DNA of 64,000 nucleotides, taken from contig NZ_ML058600.1 in NCBI RefSeq assembly GCF_003635165.1, forward strand, positions 248,001 through 312,000. The letters are read 5' to 3'. Made by a program: the position numbers and the translations under genes. Under the pieces are notes generated by a model. The model was not told where the DNA came from. It saw only the letters and a program-made list of their open reading frames with translations, and did not search any database. Origin of the DNA: Burkholderia sp. Nafp2/4-1b. Lineage in GTDB: Bacteria > Pseudomonadota > Gammaproteobacteria > Burkholderiales > Burkholderiaceae. This document shows positions 48,242 through 59,787 of this stretch, in pieces (within the stretch, counting starts at the first letter, position 1; every line of letters starts with the position of its first letter).

Positions 48242-49159
48242 TCAGGCGAAGGCCGTCTGCGTGTCGAACGCGAAGCCGCTCGGCGCAGCCTGCGGATCGT
48301 CGAACGTGACGATCTCGTACGCGTCTTCGTGCGCGAGCAGTTCGCGCAGCAGCGCGTTGTTCAGCCCGTGACCCGACTTGTACGCCGTGTACGACGCCAG
48401 CAGCGGATGGCCGACCACGTAGAGATCGCCGATCGCGTCGAGCATCTTGTGCTTCACGAACTCGTCGTCGTAGCGCAGCCCGTCGTTGTTCAGGATCCGG
48501 TATTCGTCGAGCACGATCGCGTTGTCCATGCTGCCGCCGCGCGCGAGACCCAGCTCGCGCATCATTTCGACTTCATGGGCGAAACCGAACGTGCGCGCAC
48601 GCGCGATCTCGCGCACGTACGACGTGTTCGCGAAGTCGACCTCGAGTTCCTGGCCGGTCTTGTCGACGGCCGGGTGACGGAAGTCGATCGTGAACTTCAG
48701 CTTGAAGCCGAAATACGGGTCGAGACGCGCGAACTTGTCGCCATCGCGGATTTCGACCGGCTTCTTCACCTTGATGAAGCGCTTCGGCGCGTTCTGCTCC
48801 TCGATGCCCGCGGACTGGATCAGGAACACGAACGACGACGCGCTGCCGTCCATGATCGGGATTTCCTCCGCCGTGACGTCGACATACAGGTTGTCGATGC
48901 CGAGGCCCGCGCACGCCGACATCAGGTGCTCGACGGTCGACACGCGCGCGCCATCCTTCTGCAGCACCGACGCGAGCCGCGTGTCGCCGATCGACATCGC
49001 GGATGCCGGAATGTCGACAGGCGTGGGCAGGTCGACGCGCGAGAAAACGATCCCCGTGCCCGGCGCGGCCGGGCGGAGCGTCAGTTCGACCTTGCGGCCC
49101 GAGTGGAGACCGATGCCCACGGTCTTCACGATCGATTTGATGGTGCGCTGCTTCAGCAT
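48242..49159 (-). CDS. lpxC: UDP-3-O-acyl-N-acetylglucosamine deacetylase
   Basis: This zinc amidase catalyses the committed step of lipid A synthesis. The 305-residue protein has the zinc and catalytic segments [12 protein letters not shown] (H78), [14 protein letters not shown] (ligand His and Asp) and SGHGLNN (catalytic His), with [12 protein letters not shown] for the substrate side. The ATG at 49159 is the conserved [23 protein letters not shown] start. It lies at the distal end of the dcw cluster, with its own promoter region and a palindrome in the leader. Confidence 0.98.
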   Translation of the reverse strand: MLKQRTIKSIVKTVGIGLHSGRKVELTLRPAAPGTGIVFSRVDLPTPVDIPASAMSIGDTRLASVLQKDGARVSTVEHLMSACAGLGIDNLYVDVTAEEIPIMDGSASSFVFLIQSAGIEEQNAPKRFIKVKKPVEIRDGDKFARLDPYFGFKLKFTIDFRHPAVDKTGQELEVDFANTSYVREIARARTFGFAHEVEMMRELGLARGGSMDNAIVLDEYRILNNDGLRYDDEFVKHKMLDAIGDLYVVGHPLLASYTAYKSGHGLNNALLRELLAHEDAYEIVTFDDPQAAPSGFAFDTQTAFA

Positions 49160-49173
49160 GGTGTTCTTCAACT

Positions 49174-49192
49174 TGATTGAGAATCTCAATCA
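49174..49192. promoter_or_regulatory. 19-bp perfect palindrome in the lpxC leader
   Basis: TGATTGAGAATCTCAATCA (plus strand) consists of two perfect 9-base arms around one base. It lies between the lpxC -10 (49220-49215) and the ATG (49159), right at the probable ribosome site. It may be a repressor operator or an mRNA hairpin. Confidence 0.6.
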
Positions 49193-49214
49193 GGAGTTAT
49201 ATTCGATAGGTGAG

Positions 49215-49220
49215 ATTATA
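49215..49220 (-). promoter_or_regulatory. -10 element of the lpxC promoter
   Basis: A perfect TATAAT on the minus strand lies 55 bases before the lpxC ATG in an AT-rich stretch. The best -35 candidates at 17-18 bases are weak. Confidence 0.6.
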
Positions 49221-49399
49221 GCGTAATTCCCTATTCAACGCTGTTTGAAACTGCGTATCAATCTGTTTCGGCTGTTTACCCGTGCGGATACGGGACGGGC
49301 CAACGCCCGGAACGGAGGCGTTTCCGGTCGTCGGCCCGTGTTACAACTGCCCTGAGGCGGGTGAGCAGCGTTGCCGTCAGGCAACGGCGCACCGCACGA

Positions 49400-49906
49400 T
49401 CAGGGCGTCAACGTCGCGAGCACACTCGCCGCATCGCTCACTTCGAACTTGCCCGGCGCTTCGACAGCCAGCGTCTTGACCACACCGTCGTCGACCACCA
49501 TCGCGTAGCGCAGGGAACGGATTCCCATGCCACGCGCGGACAAATCCTGCGTCAGCCCCAGCGCATGAGTGAAAGCAGCGCTGCCGTCCGCCATCATGCG
49601 CACCTTGCCCGCGGTGTGCAGATCACGTCCCCATGCGCCCATCACGAATGCGTCGTTGACGGACACGCACCAGAGCTCGTCGATGCCTGCCGAGCGCAGT
49701 TGCTCGGCGTGCTCGACATAGCCCGGCACATGCTGCGCCGAGCAGGTCGGCGTGAAAGCGCCCGGCAATCCGAAGATCACCACCCGCTTTCCCGCAGCCT
49801 GGTCGCGCACGCTGAAGGCATTCGGCCCCAGCGTGCAGCCTTCGCGCGCGTCGTCGATGAACTCGAACAGTTGCGCGTCGGGCAGCGCGTCGCCCACTTG
49901 AATCAT
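49400..49906 (-). CDS. Peroxiredoxin, Prx5/AhpE-like
   Basis: This is a predicted thiol peroxidase of 168 residues. The peroxidatic cysteine is in PGAFTPTCSAQHVPGY (C55), the hallmark of the Prx5 group; C80 in ELWCVSVND and C24 are other cysteines. The protein would use glutathione/glutaredoxin or thioredoxin as reductant. It is inserted between ftsZ and lpxC, a position seen in betaproteobacteria, on the same strand as both. It is distinct from the Tpx at 12.3 kb. Confidence 0.93.
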   Translation of the reverse strand: MIQVGDALPDAQLFEFIDDAREGCTLGPNAFSVRDQAAGKRVVIFGLPGAFTPTCSAQHVPGYVEHAEQLRSAGIDELWCVSVNDAFVMGAWGRDLHTAGKVRMMADGSAAFTHALGLTQDLSARGMGIRSLRYAMVVDDGVVKTLAVEAPGKFEVSDAASVLATLTP

Positions 49907-50106
49907 GGCTGGTCCCTCATAGCGATTCGGTTTCTCAGCGTGTTGCGGACAGCACGTCCCATCCCGCTCCGCTCACGCGAAGAGGGCACGTCTCCCGGCC
50001 CGGCGTCGCATCCGACGCGGCCTGTCGTGGTCCGTAGCATCCGTCACGCCGGCGTTACCGCGGCACGCTCGTCGATTGCGCCGCGGCTTCGCCTGTGTGT
50101 GCGTCG

Positions 50107-51303
50107 TCAGTCAGCCTGCTTGCGCAGGAAAGCCGGGATGTCGTACGTGTCGACCCCCTTCTCCTGCAGCGCCTGCACGTGCGATGCCGCGGTTTCGCGC
50201 GAGTTGCGCCACACCGCCGGCGTGTCGAGCGCGCCGTAGTCGGCCGTGCTGACGTGCTGCGGCTGCGCATAGCCGTGCGAGACCGCGCTGACCGGCTGGT
50301 TGTCGGTGCCCGTGCGCAGCAGCGTCATCGGAGCCGATTGCTGCTTCTTCGCCGCACGGCCCAGACCCGTCGCCACGACCGTCACGCGCAGTGCATCGCC
50401 CATCGCGTCGTCGTACACCGCACCGAAGATCACCGTCGCATCTTCCGCCGCGTAGCTCTTGATCGTGTTCATCACTTCGCGCGTTTCCGACAGACGCAGC
50501 GAACGGCTCGACGTGATGTTGACCAGCACGCCGCGCGCGCCCGACAGATCGACGCCTTCGAGCAGCGGGCTCGCCACGGCCTGTTCCGCCGCGAGGCGTG
50601 CGCGATCGACGCCGGCGACCGTCGCCGTGCCCATCATCGCCTTGCCCTGCTCGCCCATCACCGTCTTCACGTCTTCGAAGTCGACGTTCACGAGGCCATC
50701 GACATTGATGATTTCAGCGATGCCTGCGACTGCGTTGTTCAACACGTCGTCCGCGCACTGGAAGCACTTGTCCATCTCGGCGTCATCGCCCATCACGTCG
50801 AACAGCTTGTCGTTCAGGACGACGATCAGCGAGTCGACGTGATCCTCCAGTTGCTGCGAGCCCGCTTCCGCGACGCGCATGCGCTTGCCGCCTTCGAACT
50901 CGAACGGCTTGCTGACGACGCCAACCGTCAGGATGCCCATCTCTTTCGCGATCTGCGCGACCACCGGCGCTGCGCCCGTGCCCGTGCCGCCGCCCATGCC
51001 GGCCGTGATGAACACCATGTGCGCGCCACGCAGTGCGTCGGCGATGCGCTCACGCGCCTCTTCCGCTGCCGCACGGCCCATTTCCGGCTTCGCGCCGGCG
51101 CCCAGACCCGTGTTGCCCAGCTGGATCACCGACGTTGCACGCGAACGCGACAGCGCCTGCGCGTCGGTATTCATCACGATGAAGTCGACGCCCTGCACGC
51201 CGCGGTTGATCATGTGCTGGACGGCATTGCCGCCAGCGCCGCCAACGCCCACCACCTTGATGATGGTGCCGTTGGTTTCGGTTTCCAGCATTTCGAATTC
51301 CAT
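50107..51303 (-). CDS. ftsZ: Cell division protein FtsZ
   Basis: This tubulin-like GTPase forms the Z ring. The 398-residue protein has VVGVGGAGGNAVQHM, the tubulin signature GGGTGTG (104-110), the T7 loop NVDFEDVKTVM and the C-terminal peptide DTYDIPAFLRKQAD that binds FtsA. An Ala/Gln/Ser-rich linker precedes that peptide. The ATG at 51303 gives the standard MEFEMLETETNGTIIKVVG start. It is separated from ftsA by 196 bases rich in palindromes. Confidence 0.99.
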   Translation of the reverse strand: MEFEMLETETNGTIIKVVGVGGAGGNAVQHMINRGVQGVDFIVMNTDAQALSRSRATSVIQLGNTGLGAGAKPEMGRAAAEEARERIADALRGAHMVFITAGMGGGTGTGAAPVVAQIAKEMGILTVGVVSKPFEFEGGKRMRVAEAGSQQLEDHVDSLIVVLNDKLFDVMGDDAEMDKCFQCADDVLNNAVAGIAEIINVDGLVNVDFEDVKTVMGEQGKAMMGTATVAGVDRARLAAEQAVASPLLEGVDLSGARGVLVNITSSRSLRLSETREVMNTIKSYAAEDATVIFGAVYDDAMGDALRVTVVATGLGRAAKKQQSAPMTLLRTGTDNQPVSAVSHGYAQPQHVSTADYGALDTPAVWRNSRETAASHVQALQEKGVDTYDIPAFLRKQAD

Positions 51304-51499
51304 TGTTGCCTCCGTCAAGAAAATAAAACTGCTCGGCCGTTATTCGGCAGGAGATCGGGCAACCCCCTGTCGCGCGCCAGCCGCCGGCACCAGCGCGAAT
51401 TTCGATGCGTTGTCTTCGTCCCAGGAAAACGCCGGGCCGTCCCAAGTTTTCCTGGCCCCCCTCGGGGGGCAGGCTCGGCGTGCCGAGCCCTGGGGGTAC
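51304..51499. repeat. Palindrome cluster between ftsA and ftsZ
   Basis: Three stem-loops lie next to each other. CCAGGAAAAC (51421-51430) pairs with GTTTTCCTGG (51446-51455). CCCCCC (51456-51461) pairs with GGGGGG (51464-51469). GGCTCGGC (51472-51479) pairs with GCCGAGCC (51482-51489). All precede ftsZ by about 120 bases on the minus strand. They could act as a processing or attenuation site uncoupling ftsZ from ftsA. Confidence 0.75.
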
Positions 51500-52732
51500 T
51501 CAAAAATTGCTCAGGAACCATTCCTTCATCCGCGAGAAGATCTGCCCCGCGTTGCCGGACTGCACGGCGACCTTGCGGCCGCGCATGCGCTGAGCACTGC
51601 CTTCGACGAGCAGGCCCATCGCCGTCGAGTAGCGCGGATTGCGCACCACGTCGGCGAGGCCGCCTGCGTACTCCGGCGCGCCGATGCGCACCGGTTTCAG
51701 GAAAATGTCTTCGCCCAGCTCGACCATGCCCGGCATCATCGATGCCCCGCCGGTAATGACCACGCCCGAGCTCAGCAGTTCTTCGTAACCCGACTCGCGC
51801 ACGACCTGCTGCACGAGCGAGAACAGCTCCTCGACGCGCGGCTCGATCACCGCGGCGAGTGCCTGGCGCGACAGCGTGCGCGGACCGCGTTCGCCGAGGC
51901 CCGGCACTTCGACCATCTCGTCCGGATCGGCGAGCGCCTGCTTCGCGATCCCGTAGCCGACCTTGATGTCTTCCGCGTCCGGCGTCGGCGTGCGCAGCGC
52001 CATCGCGATGTCGCTCGTGATCTGGTCGCCGGCGATCGGAATCACCGCGGTGTGGCGAATCGCGCCTTCGGCGAAGATCGCGATGTCGGTCGTGCCGCCG
52101 CCGATGTCGACCAGCACCACGCCGAGATCCTTCTCGTCCTCCGTCAGCACGGCCAGCGAGGACGCAAGCGGCTGCAGGATCAGGTCGTTCACTTCCAGCC
52201 CGCAGCGGCGCACGCACTTGACGATGTTCTGCGCGGCGCTCACCGCGCCCGTCACGATGTGCACCTTCACTTCCAGCCGGATGCCGCTCATCCCGATCGG
52301 CTCGCGCACGTCTTCCTGGCCGTCGATGATGAATTCCTGCGTGAGGATGTGCAGCACCTGCTGGTCGGTCGGGATGTTGATCGCCTTCGCGGTCTCGATC
52401 ACACGCGCGACGTCGGTCTGCGTGACTTCCTTGTCCTTGATCGCGACCATCCCGCTCGAGTTGAAGCTGCGGATGTGGCTGCCTGCAATCCCCGTGAACA
52501 CGTTGGTGATCTTGCAGTCGGCCATCAGCTCGGCTTCCTCGAGCGCGCGCTGGATCGACTGCACGGTGGCCTCGATGTTGACCACCACGCCCTTCTTCAG
52601 ACCTTTCGATTCGCTCTGGCCGAGGCCGATCACCTCGTAATGGCCCTCGCCCTTCAGCTCGGCGACGATGGCCACCACCTTCGACGTGCCGATGTCGAGG
52701 GAAACCAGCAGATCCTTGTAGTCTTTGCTCAT
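51500..52732 (-). CDS. ftsA: Cell division protein FtsA
   Basis: This actin-like ATPase tethers FtsZ to the membrane and recruits later division proteins. The 410-residue protein has LLVSLDIGTSKVVAIVAEL at the phosphate-1 region, VLVDIGGGTTDIAIF at phosphate-2 and GVVITGGASMMPGM at the adenosine motif. A C-terminal amphipathic membrane-targeting tail ends MKEWFLSNF. The ATG at 52732 begins MSKDYKDLLVSLD. It lies 26 bases after ftsQ. Confidence 0.98.
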   Translation of the reverse strand: MSKDYKDLLVSLDIGTSKVVAIVAELKGEGHYEVIGLGQSESKGLKKGVVVNIEATVQSIQRALEEAELMADCKITNVFTGIAGSHIRSFNSSGMVAIKDKEVTQTDVARVIETAKAINIPTDQQVLHILTQEFIIDGQEDVREPIGMSGIRLEVKVHIVTGAVSAAQNIVKCVRRCGLEVNDLILQPLASSLAVLTEDEKDLGVVLVDIGGGTTDIAIFAEGAIRHTAVIPIAGDQITSDIAMALRTPTPDAEDIKVGYGIAKQALADPDEMVEVPGLGERGPRTLSRQALAAVIEPRVEELFSLVQQVVRESGYEELLSSGVVITGGASMMPGMVELGEDIFLKPVRIGAPEYAGGLADVVRNPRYSTAMGLLVEGSAQRMRGRKVAVQSGNAGQIFSRMKEWFLSNF

Positions 52733-52758
52733 AAAGTGCTCTTGCGTGTGATCTCTCG

Positions 52759-53511
52759 TTACTTCTTGCGCTTGTCGGTATCGGTCAGGAACCGCATGCC
52801 TGCCGCACGAATCGCGAATCCGTTCGGATAACGCAGGTCCGCGTACTCGATGTCGTTGCCCCAACGCTCCGTGACGACCGGCCATGCGGCGACGAGGCGC
52901 TGGCTCCGGTCATGCAGCGTCTCGCTGGTGCGCTCCTTGCCCAGTTCGACCTGCATGCCGTTCGACAGCTTCACCGTCCACGCGTAGCGCGCCGACAGCG
53001 TCACTTCTTCCGGCGCCGCCTTCAGCGGCGCAAACCAGTTCGTGAAGTCGCGATACCGCGTGACGACTTCCTTCGCACTGCCCTCCGGGCCGTCGAACGC
53101 CGGCAGCTCCCGATCGAGTTCGCCCTGGTTCGCGGTGAACAGCTCGCCGTCGGTGCTCACGAGCTGCGCGCTGCCCCAGGTCCCGAGCGGTTTGTACTCC
53201 TCGAGCGTGACAGCCAGCGCATTCGGCCACACCCGCCGCACGCTCGCGTGGCGCACCCACGGCATCTGCTCGAACGCGGCGCGCGCGGTGTCGAGATCGA
53301 CCGTGAAGAAATTGCCCTTCAGCCGGCCGACCACGCCCGCGCGCACCGTCGGCGTGTTGATGTGCTCGGTGTCGCCGTCGATCCGGATTTCGCGCAGCGC
53401 GAACGTCGGACGCTGGATCAGCCAGTAGCAGCCGGCCGCCGCCAACACGAGCAGCAACAGCGCGTACAGCGCGCTGGCGGCAAGGTTGAGTTGGCGAACG
53501 TTGTTCCACAT
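52759..53511 (-). CDS. ftsQ: Cell division protein FtsQ
   Basis: This bitopic division protein connects cytoplasmic and periplasmic divisome parts through FtsL/FtsB. The 250-residue protein has a short cytoplasmic tail, one membrane helix (about 10-31, AASALYALLLLVLAAAGCYWL), a POTRA domain (about 36-105, starting FALREIRIDGD) and a beta domain. Its C-terminus is basic (TDTDKRKK). It sits between ddlB and ftsA, with 19- and 26-base spacers. Confidence 0.96.
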   Translation of the reverse strand: MWNNVRQLNLAASALYALLLLVLAAAGCYWLIQRPTFALREIRIDGDTEHINTPTVRAGVVGRLKGNFFTVDLDTARAAFEQMPWVRHASVRRVWPNALAVTLEEYKPLGTWGSAQLVSTDGELFTANQGELDRELPAFDGPEGSAKEVVTRYRDFTNWFAPLKAAPEEVTLSARYAWTVKLSNGMQVELGKERTSETLHDRSQRLVAAWPVVTERWGNDIEYADLRYPNGFAIRAAGMRFLTDTDKRKK

Positions 53512-53530
53512 ACGTCGTTCCGTTCCTGCG

Positions 53531-54472
53531 TCAGTCGTTGAGCGTAAGCGACAGCACCTTCACGACCAGCTCCGAATAGCTGATGCCGATCGAGCGCGCG
53601 GCCTTCGGCGGCAGCGAGTGGTCGGTCATCCCGGGGGCCGTGTTCACTTCCAGGAAATACGCATTGCCGGCGGCGTCGAGCATGAAGTCCGCGCGGCCCC
53701 AGTCGGTGCAGCCGAGCACGTCGAACGCGCGGCGTGCGATGCGCTTCAGTTCCGTTTCCTGTTCGGCGGACAGCCCGCACGGAATCAGGTACTGCGTATC
53801 GTCGGCGACGTACTTCGCGTGGTAGTCGTAGAACTCGCCGGCCGGCACGATCTTGATCAGCGGCAGGTCGAGATCGCCGGCGATGCACGCGGTGTATTCG
53901 CCGCCGCCTTCGATGCTCTTCTCGACGATCACGATCTTGTCGTGCGTCGCGGCTTCCGACAGTGCGGCGGGCAACGCGTCGGCCGTCTTCACCTTCAGCA
54001 CCGCGACGCTCGAGCCTTCGCTCGCCGGCTTCACGAACAGCGGCAGGCCGAGCTTCGCGACGATCTCCGTCGCGCGCGCCGCGTAGTCGTCGCCGCGCAT
54101 CACCGTCTCGAACGGCGGCGTCGGCACGCCCGTCTGCTGCCACACGAGCTTCGTGCGGAACTTGTCGAGGCCGAGCGCCGAGCCGAGCACGCCGCTGCCC
54201 GTGTAGCGGATCCCGTAGAAATCGAGCGCGCCCTGGATCTGGCCGTTCTCGCCGTAGCCGCCGTGCAGCGCGTTGAACGCGCGCACGAAGCCTTCATCCT
54301 TCAGCGCCGACAGCGGCCGCTCGGCCGGGTCGAACGGATGCGCATCGACACCTGCGTCGCGCAGGCCCTGCAGCACGAGGCGGCCCGAGGTGAGCGACAC
54401 CTCGCGCTCGGCGGATTCGCCGCCGAACAACACCGCCACCTTGCCGAAACGTTTCGGATCGATCCCGCTCAT
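53531..54472 (-). CDS. ddlB: D-alanine--D-alanine ligase B
   Basis: It makes the D-Ala-D-Ala dipeptide of lipid II. The 313-residue ATP-grasp enzyme starts with [23 protein letters not shown] and has [18 protein letters not shown] in the substrate region. It also has [15 protein letters not shown] at the ATP-binding loop and the metal site [14 protein letters not shown]. It begins 1 base after the murC stop. Confidence 0.98.
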   Translation of the reverse strand: MSGIDPKRFGKVAVLFGGESAEREVSLTSGRLVLQGLRDAGVDAHPFDPAERPLSALKDEGFVRAFNALHGGYGENGQIQGALDFYGIRYTGSGVLGSALGLDKFRTKLVWQQTGVPTPPFETVMRGDDYAARATEIVAKLGLPLFVKPASEGSSVAVLKVKTADALPAALSEAATHDKIVIVEKSIEGGGEYTACIAGDLDLPLIKIVPAGEFYDYHAKYVADDTQYLIPCGLSAEQETELKRIARRAFDVLGCTDWGRADFMLDAAGNAYFLEVNTAPGMTDHSLPPKAARSIGISYSELVVKVLSLTLND

Positions 54473-54473
54473 G

Positions 54474-55867
<1,394 letters not shown>

Positions 55868-55871
<4 letters not shown>

Positions 55872-56971
55872 TGCAATGTTTCCAGGTTCGCGCCGGCCAC
55901 CTTCGCGCAGATACGCGCGACTTCATCGGTGGCCTCGGGCTTTGCCAGCGAGCGCGAACGCTCCGCCATGTCCGCGAGCGACGCCCGCGACTGGCCGCGC
56001 AGCCAGTCGGCCAGCAATTCGGCCGACAGGTCGCGTTGTTGCACCAGCACCGCGGCGCCCGCGTCGGCGAGGAATGCGGCGTTGGTCGTCTGGTGATCGT
56101 CGACCGCGTACGGGAACGGCACGAACAGCGCCGCGACGCCCACCGCCGCGATCTCCGACACCGTCATCGCGCCGGAGCGGCAGATCACGAGGTCCGCCGC
56201 CGCGTATGCGCTCGCCATGTCGTCGATGAACGGCACGAGCCGCACGTCGCCGCCACCGGCAAAACCGGCCGCTTCGTAATTCGCCTTCAGCGCGTCGATG
56301 TGCTTCGCACCGGCCTGGTGAACGATGTGCGGACGCTCGCCCGGCGCGAGCAGCGCCAGCGCGCGCGGCACGACTTCGTTCAGCGCGGCTGCGCCCAGAC
56401 TGCCGCCGACCACCAGCACGTTCAGCGGGCCGGTGCGCGATGCATAGCGTGCTTTGGGCGTTTCCGTGCGCGCAAGTTCCATGCGAATCGGGTTGCCGGT
56501 CCATTCCGCGTGCGGCAATGCGCCGGGGAACGCGACAAGCACGCGCTTCGCGAATTTCGCGAGCACCTTGTTCGCGAGGCCCGCGATCGAATTCTGTTCG
56601 TGCAGCACGAGCGGACGGCCCGACAGCGCGGTCATCACGCCCGCCGGGAACGTGATGTAGCCGCCCATCCCGAGCACGACGTCCGGCCGCACGCGGCGCA
56701 GCGCGCCAAGGCTCTGCCAGCACGCGCGCAGCAGGTTGAACGGCAGCGTCAGCTTGGTCTTCAGGCCCTTGCCGCGCAGCCCGCCGAAGCGCACGTATTC
56801 CATCGGAATGCCGTGCTTCGGCACGAGCGTCGCTTCCATCCCGGCCGGATTGCCGAGCCATACGACGCGCCAGCCCGCCGCTTCCATCCGGTGCGCGACT
56901 GCGAGCCCCGGGAACACGTGGCCCCCGGTGCCGCCTGCCATCACCATCAGCGTGCGTCGCGACGCGGTCAT
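55868..56971 (-). CDS. murG: UDP-GlcNAc:undecaprenyl-PP-MurNAc-pentapeptide GlcNAc transferase
   Basis: It converts lipid I to lipid II at the inner face of the membrane. The 367-residue GT28 glycosyltransferase has the glycine loop [16 protein letters not shown], the second loop [11 protein letters not shown] and the UDP-GlcNAc motif [15 protein letters not shown] with [14 protein letters not shown]. The ATG at 56971 overlaps the ftsW stop by 4 bases; the much longer upstream open frame lies inside ftsW. Confidence 0.98.
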
Positions 56972-58251
56972 ACCTTCCCTCCCCGCATCAGCACCCGGTT
57001 CTCGTAGTCGACTCGCAGCAACACCGCGAGTGCGACGCAGTTCAGCAAAATGCCCGACCCGCCGTAGCTCACGAGCGGCAGCGTCAGCCCCTTGGTCGGC
57101 AGCAGGCCCAGGTTCACGCCCATGTTGATGAAGGTCTGCGCGCCAAACCAGATGCCGATGCCCTTCGCCGTCAGGCCCGCGAACGTGCGGTCGAGCGCGA
57201 GCGCCTGGCGACCGATCTCGAACGCGCGGCGCACGATCCAGTAGAAGAGCAGGATCACGACCAGCACGCCGACGAAGCCGAGCTCCTCGCCGATCACCGC
57301 GAGGATGAAGTCGGTATGCGCTTCGGGCAGGTAATTCAGCTTCTCGACGCTGCCGCCGAGGCCGACACCGAACCACTCGCCGCGACCGAACGCGATCAGC
57401 GAGTGCGTGAGCTGGTACGCCTTGCCCTGCGCGTAGCGTTCGTCCCACGGATCGAGATACGCGAAGATCCGCTCGCGACGCCACGGCGACAGCCACACGA
57501 GCATCGTGAAGGTGCCGACCGCCGTCGCGACCAGGCCGCCGAACAGCTTGCCGTTCACGCCGCCGAGGAACAGCACGCCCATCGCGATCGCGGCGACCAC
57601 CATGAACGCGCCCATGTCCGGCTCGAGCAGCAGCAGCGCGCCGACCAGACCGACCGCGAACGCCATCGGCAGGAAGCCCTTCGCGAAGCTCTGCATGTAC
57701 TCCTGCTTGCGCACCGTATAGTTCGCCGCGTAGATCGTCACCGCGAGCTTCATGATTTCCGACGGCTGCATGTTGGTGATGCCGAGCGGAATCCAGCGGC
57801 GCGCGCCGTTCACGCCCTTGCCGACGTGCGGGATCAGCACGATCACGAGGCTGACCAGCGCGATCAGGAAGAGATGCGGCGCGTATTTGTCCCACGTCGA
57901 CACCGGCACGCGGAACGCGATCACCGCCGCGATGAACGCGACGACGAGCGACACGCAATGGCGCATCAGGAACGCGTAATCGCGATACGACGCGTATTTC
58001 GGCGAATCGGGCATCGCGATCGACGCCGAATACACCATCACGACGCCGAGCCCGAGCAGCGCGATCGCGACCCACAACAGCGAGTAGTCGAAGTCGAGCA
58101 TCCGCGAGCGGCTCGGCCGCACGCCGTTGACGACGCTCGCGAGGCCGCCGGTCGCGGCGCGCGTGGCCGACGCGACGCGGCCGCCGGCCGCATTGCCGCC
58201 GGTGTCGCGGCGATCGTTGAAACGGGAGACGAGGCGATCGGACCAGCTCAT
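56968..58251 (-). CDS. ftsW: SEDS peptidoglycan polymerase FtsW
   Basis: This septal glycan polymerase works with FtsI. The 427-residue protein has ten predicted membrane helices after a cytoplasmic N-terminal segment of about 60 residues. SEDS blocks include [12 protein letters not shown] with the catalytic aspartate and [21 protein letters not shown] near the C-terminus. It overlaps murD and murG by 4 bases each. Confidence 0.97.
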   Translation of the reverse strand: MSWSDRLVSRFNDRRDTGGNAAGGRVASATRAATGGLASVVNGVRPSRSRMLDFDYSLLWVAIALLGLGVVMVYSASIAMPDSPKYASYRDYAFLMRHCVSLVVAFIAAVIAFRVPVSTWDKYAPHLFLIALVSLVIVLIPHVGKGVNGARRWIPLGITNMQPSEIMKLAVTIYAANYTVRKQEYMQSFAKGFLPMAFAVGLVGALLLLEPDMGAFMVVAAIAMGVLFLGGVNGKLFGGLVATAVGTFTMLVWLSPWRRERIFAYLDPWDERYAQGKAYQLTHSLIAFGRGEWFGVGLGGSVEKLNYLPEAHTDFILAVIGEELGFVGVLVVILLFYWIVRRAFEIGRQALALDRTFAGLTAKGIGIWFGAQTFINMGVNLGLLPTKGLTLPLVSYGGSGILLNCVALAVLLRVDYENRVLMRGGKV

Positions 58252-59771
58252 GGCGTCGCTCCTTTGTCGATGGCGACTTCATCCACCGCCGCGCGGAATA
58301 CCTCCGCGCGATGGGCGTAATTCCGGAACATGTCGAGGCTCGCGCACGCAGGCGACAGCAGCACCGCGTCGCCCGGCTCGGCGAGCTCGGCTGCCGCGTG
58401 CACCGCTGCTTCGAGCGTCGCGTGGTCGGCAAGCGGCACGCCGGTTTCGGCGAGCGTGTCGCGAATCGCGGGCGCGTCGCGGCCGATCAGCATCACCGCG
58501 CGGCACCAGCGTGCGACCGGCGCGACGAGCGGCGCGAAATCCTGCCCCTTGCCGTCGCCGCCCGCGATCAGCACGATCTTCTGCGCGAGCCCGTCGAGCG
58601 CGGCAACCGTCGCGCCGACGTTGGTACCCTTGCTGTCGTCCACATAGTCGACATCGTCGATCGTCGCGATCACTTCGACGCGATGCGCTTCGCCGCGGTA
58701 TTCGCGCAGCGCATGCAGCAGCGGTGCGGCCGGCAGGCCGATCGCCCGCGCGAGCGCGAACGCGGCCAGCGCGTTCGCCGCGTTGTGCAGCCCGCGGATG
58801 CGCAGCGCGTCGGCCGGCATCAGGCGCTTCTGCGCGATGTCGGGCGTATGCGCGCCGTCGCGCTTGCGCCGGCGGCTCGTCGTCGTTTCGTCCGGTGCGT
58901 CGCGGTCGACCGCTTCGACCAGCCACGCGATACCGTTGTCGCGCGACAGGCCATAGTCGCCGTCCTGCACCGGTTCATTCAGCCCGAACGTGACCGTGCG
59001 CGCCGCATCGGCGGCGCCCGCGGCCGGCGCGAACTTCATCACGGCCGCATCGTCGCGATTGAGCACGCGCGTCGTCGTCGCGCCGAAGATCCGGCCCTTG
59101 GCCGCCGCATACGCGTCGAAGCTGCCGTGCCAGTCGAGGTGATCCTGCGTGATGTTGAGAATCGCGGCCGCATCGGGCGCGAACGTGCGCGCGGTCTCGA
59201 GCTGGAAGCTCGACAGCTCGAGCACCCAGACGTCGGGCAGCGCCGTTTCGTCGATCGCGCTCGCGAGCCGGTCGAGCATCGCCGGGCTGATGTTGCCGGC
59301 GACGGCAACCTTCTTGCCCGAACGCTGGCACAGCAGGCCCGTGAGACTCGTCGTCGTGGTCTTGCCGTTGGTGCCGGTAATCGCGAGCACCTTCGGCTGA
59401 TAGCCGCTCGTGCCGAGCGCGCGCAGCGCCTGCGCGAAGAATTCCAGTTCGCCCCACACCGCGATCGCGCGCTCGTGCGCGGCCGCGATCAGCGCTTCAA
59501 GTGCCGGTTCGAGCGGCGACAGGCCAGGGCTGAGCCCGACGATCTCGACGCCGCCGTCGAGCAGCGCGGGCGTGAACGGCCCCCCGACGAATTCCGCATC
59601 GATGCCTTCGGCCTGCAGCGCGGCAAGGTTCGGCGGCGCCTCGCGGGTATCGGCAATACGCAGCCGGCACCCGTGCCTCGCGCACCATCGCGCGATCGCG
59701 AGACCCGATTCCCCGAGCCCCAGTACGAGCACCATCGGCCGCTGCCGATCTCCAAACATCTCGCCAGACAT
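58248..59771 (-). CDS. murD: UDP-N-acetylmuramoyl-L-alanine--D-glutamate ligase
   Basis: It adds D-Glu to UDP-MurNAc-L-Ala. The 507-residue protein has the Rossmann start [17 protein letters not shown], the ATP loop [14 protein letters not shown] and late motifs YVDDSKGTN and [22 protein letters not shown], all MurD-specific. An internal low-complexity insertion (about 285-310, Asp/Arg-rich) makes it longer than E. coli MurD (438). The start could be the ATG at 59771 or an in-frame ATG at 59759 (MFGDRQRPM); both have purines upstream. Confidence 0.96.
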   Translation of the reverse strand: MSGEMFGDRQRPMVLVLGLGESGLAIARWCARHGCRLRIADTREAPPNLAALQAEGIDAEFVGGPFTPALLDGGVEIVGLSPGLSPLEPALEALIAAAHERAIAVWGELEFFAQALRALGTSGYQPKVLAITGTNGKTTTTSLTGLLCQRSGKKVAVAGNISPAMLDRLASAIDETALPDVWVLELSSFQLETARTFAPDAAAILNITQDHLDWHGSFDAYAAAKGRIFGATTTRVLNRDDAAVMKFAPAAGAADAARTVTFGLNEPVQDGDYGLSRDNGIAWLVEAVDRDAPDETTTSRRRKRDGAHTPDIAQKRLMPADALRIRGLHNAANALAAFALARAIGLPAAPLLHALREYRGEAHRVEVIATIDDVDYVDDSKGTNVGATVAALDGLAQKIVLIAGGDGKGQDFAPLVAPVARWCRAVMLIGRDAPAIRDTLAETGVPLADHATLEAAVHAAAELAEPGDAVLLSPACASLDMFRNYAHRAEVFRAAVDEVAIDKGATP

Positions 59772-59787
59772 CCTTGTTACCTTTCCT

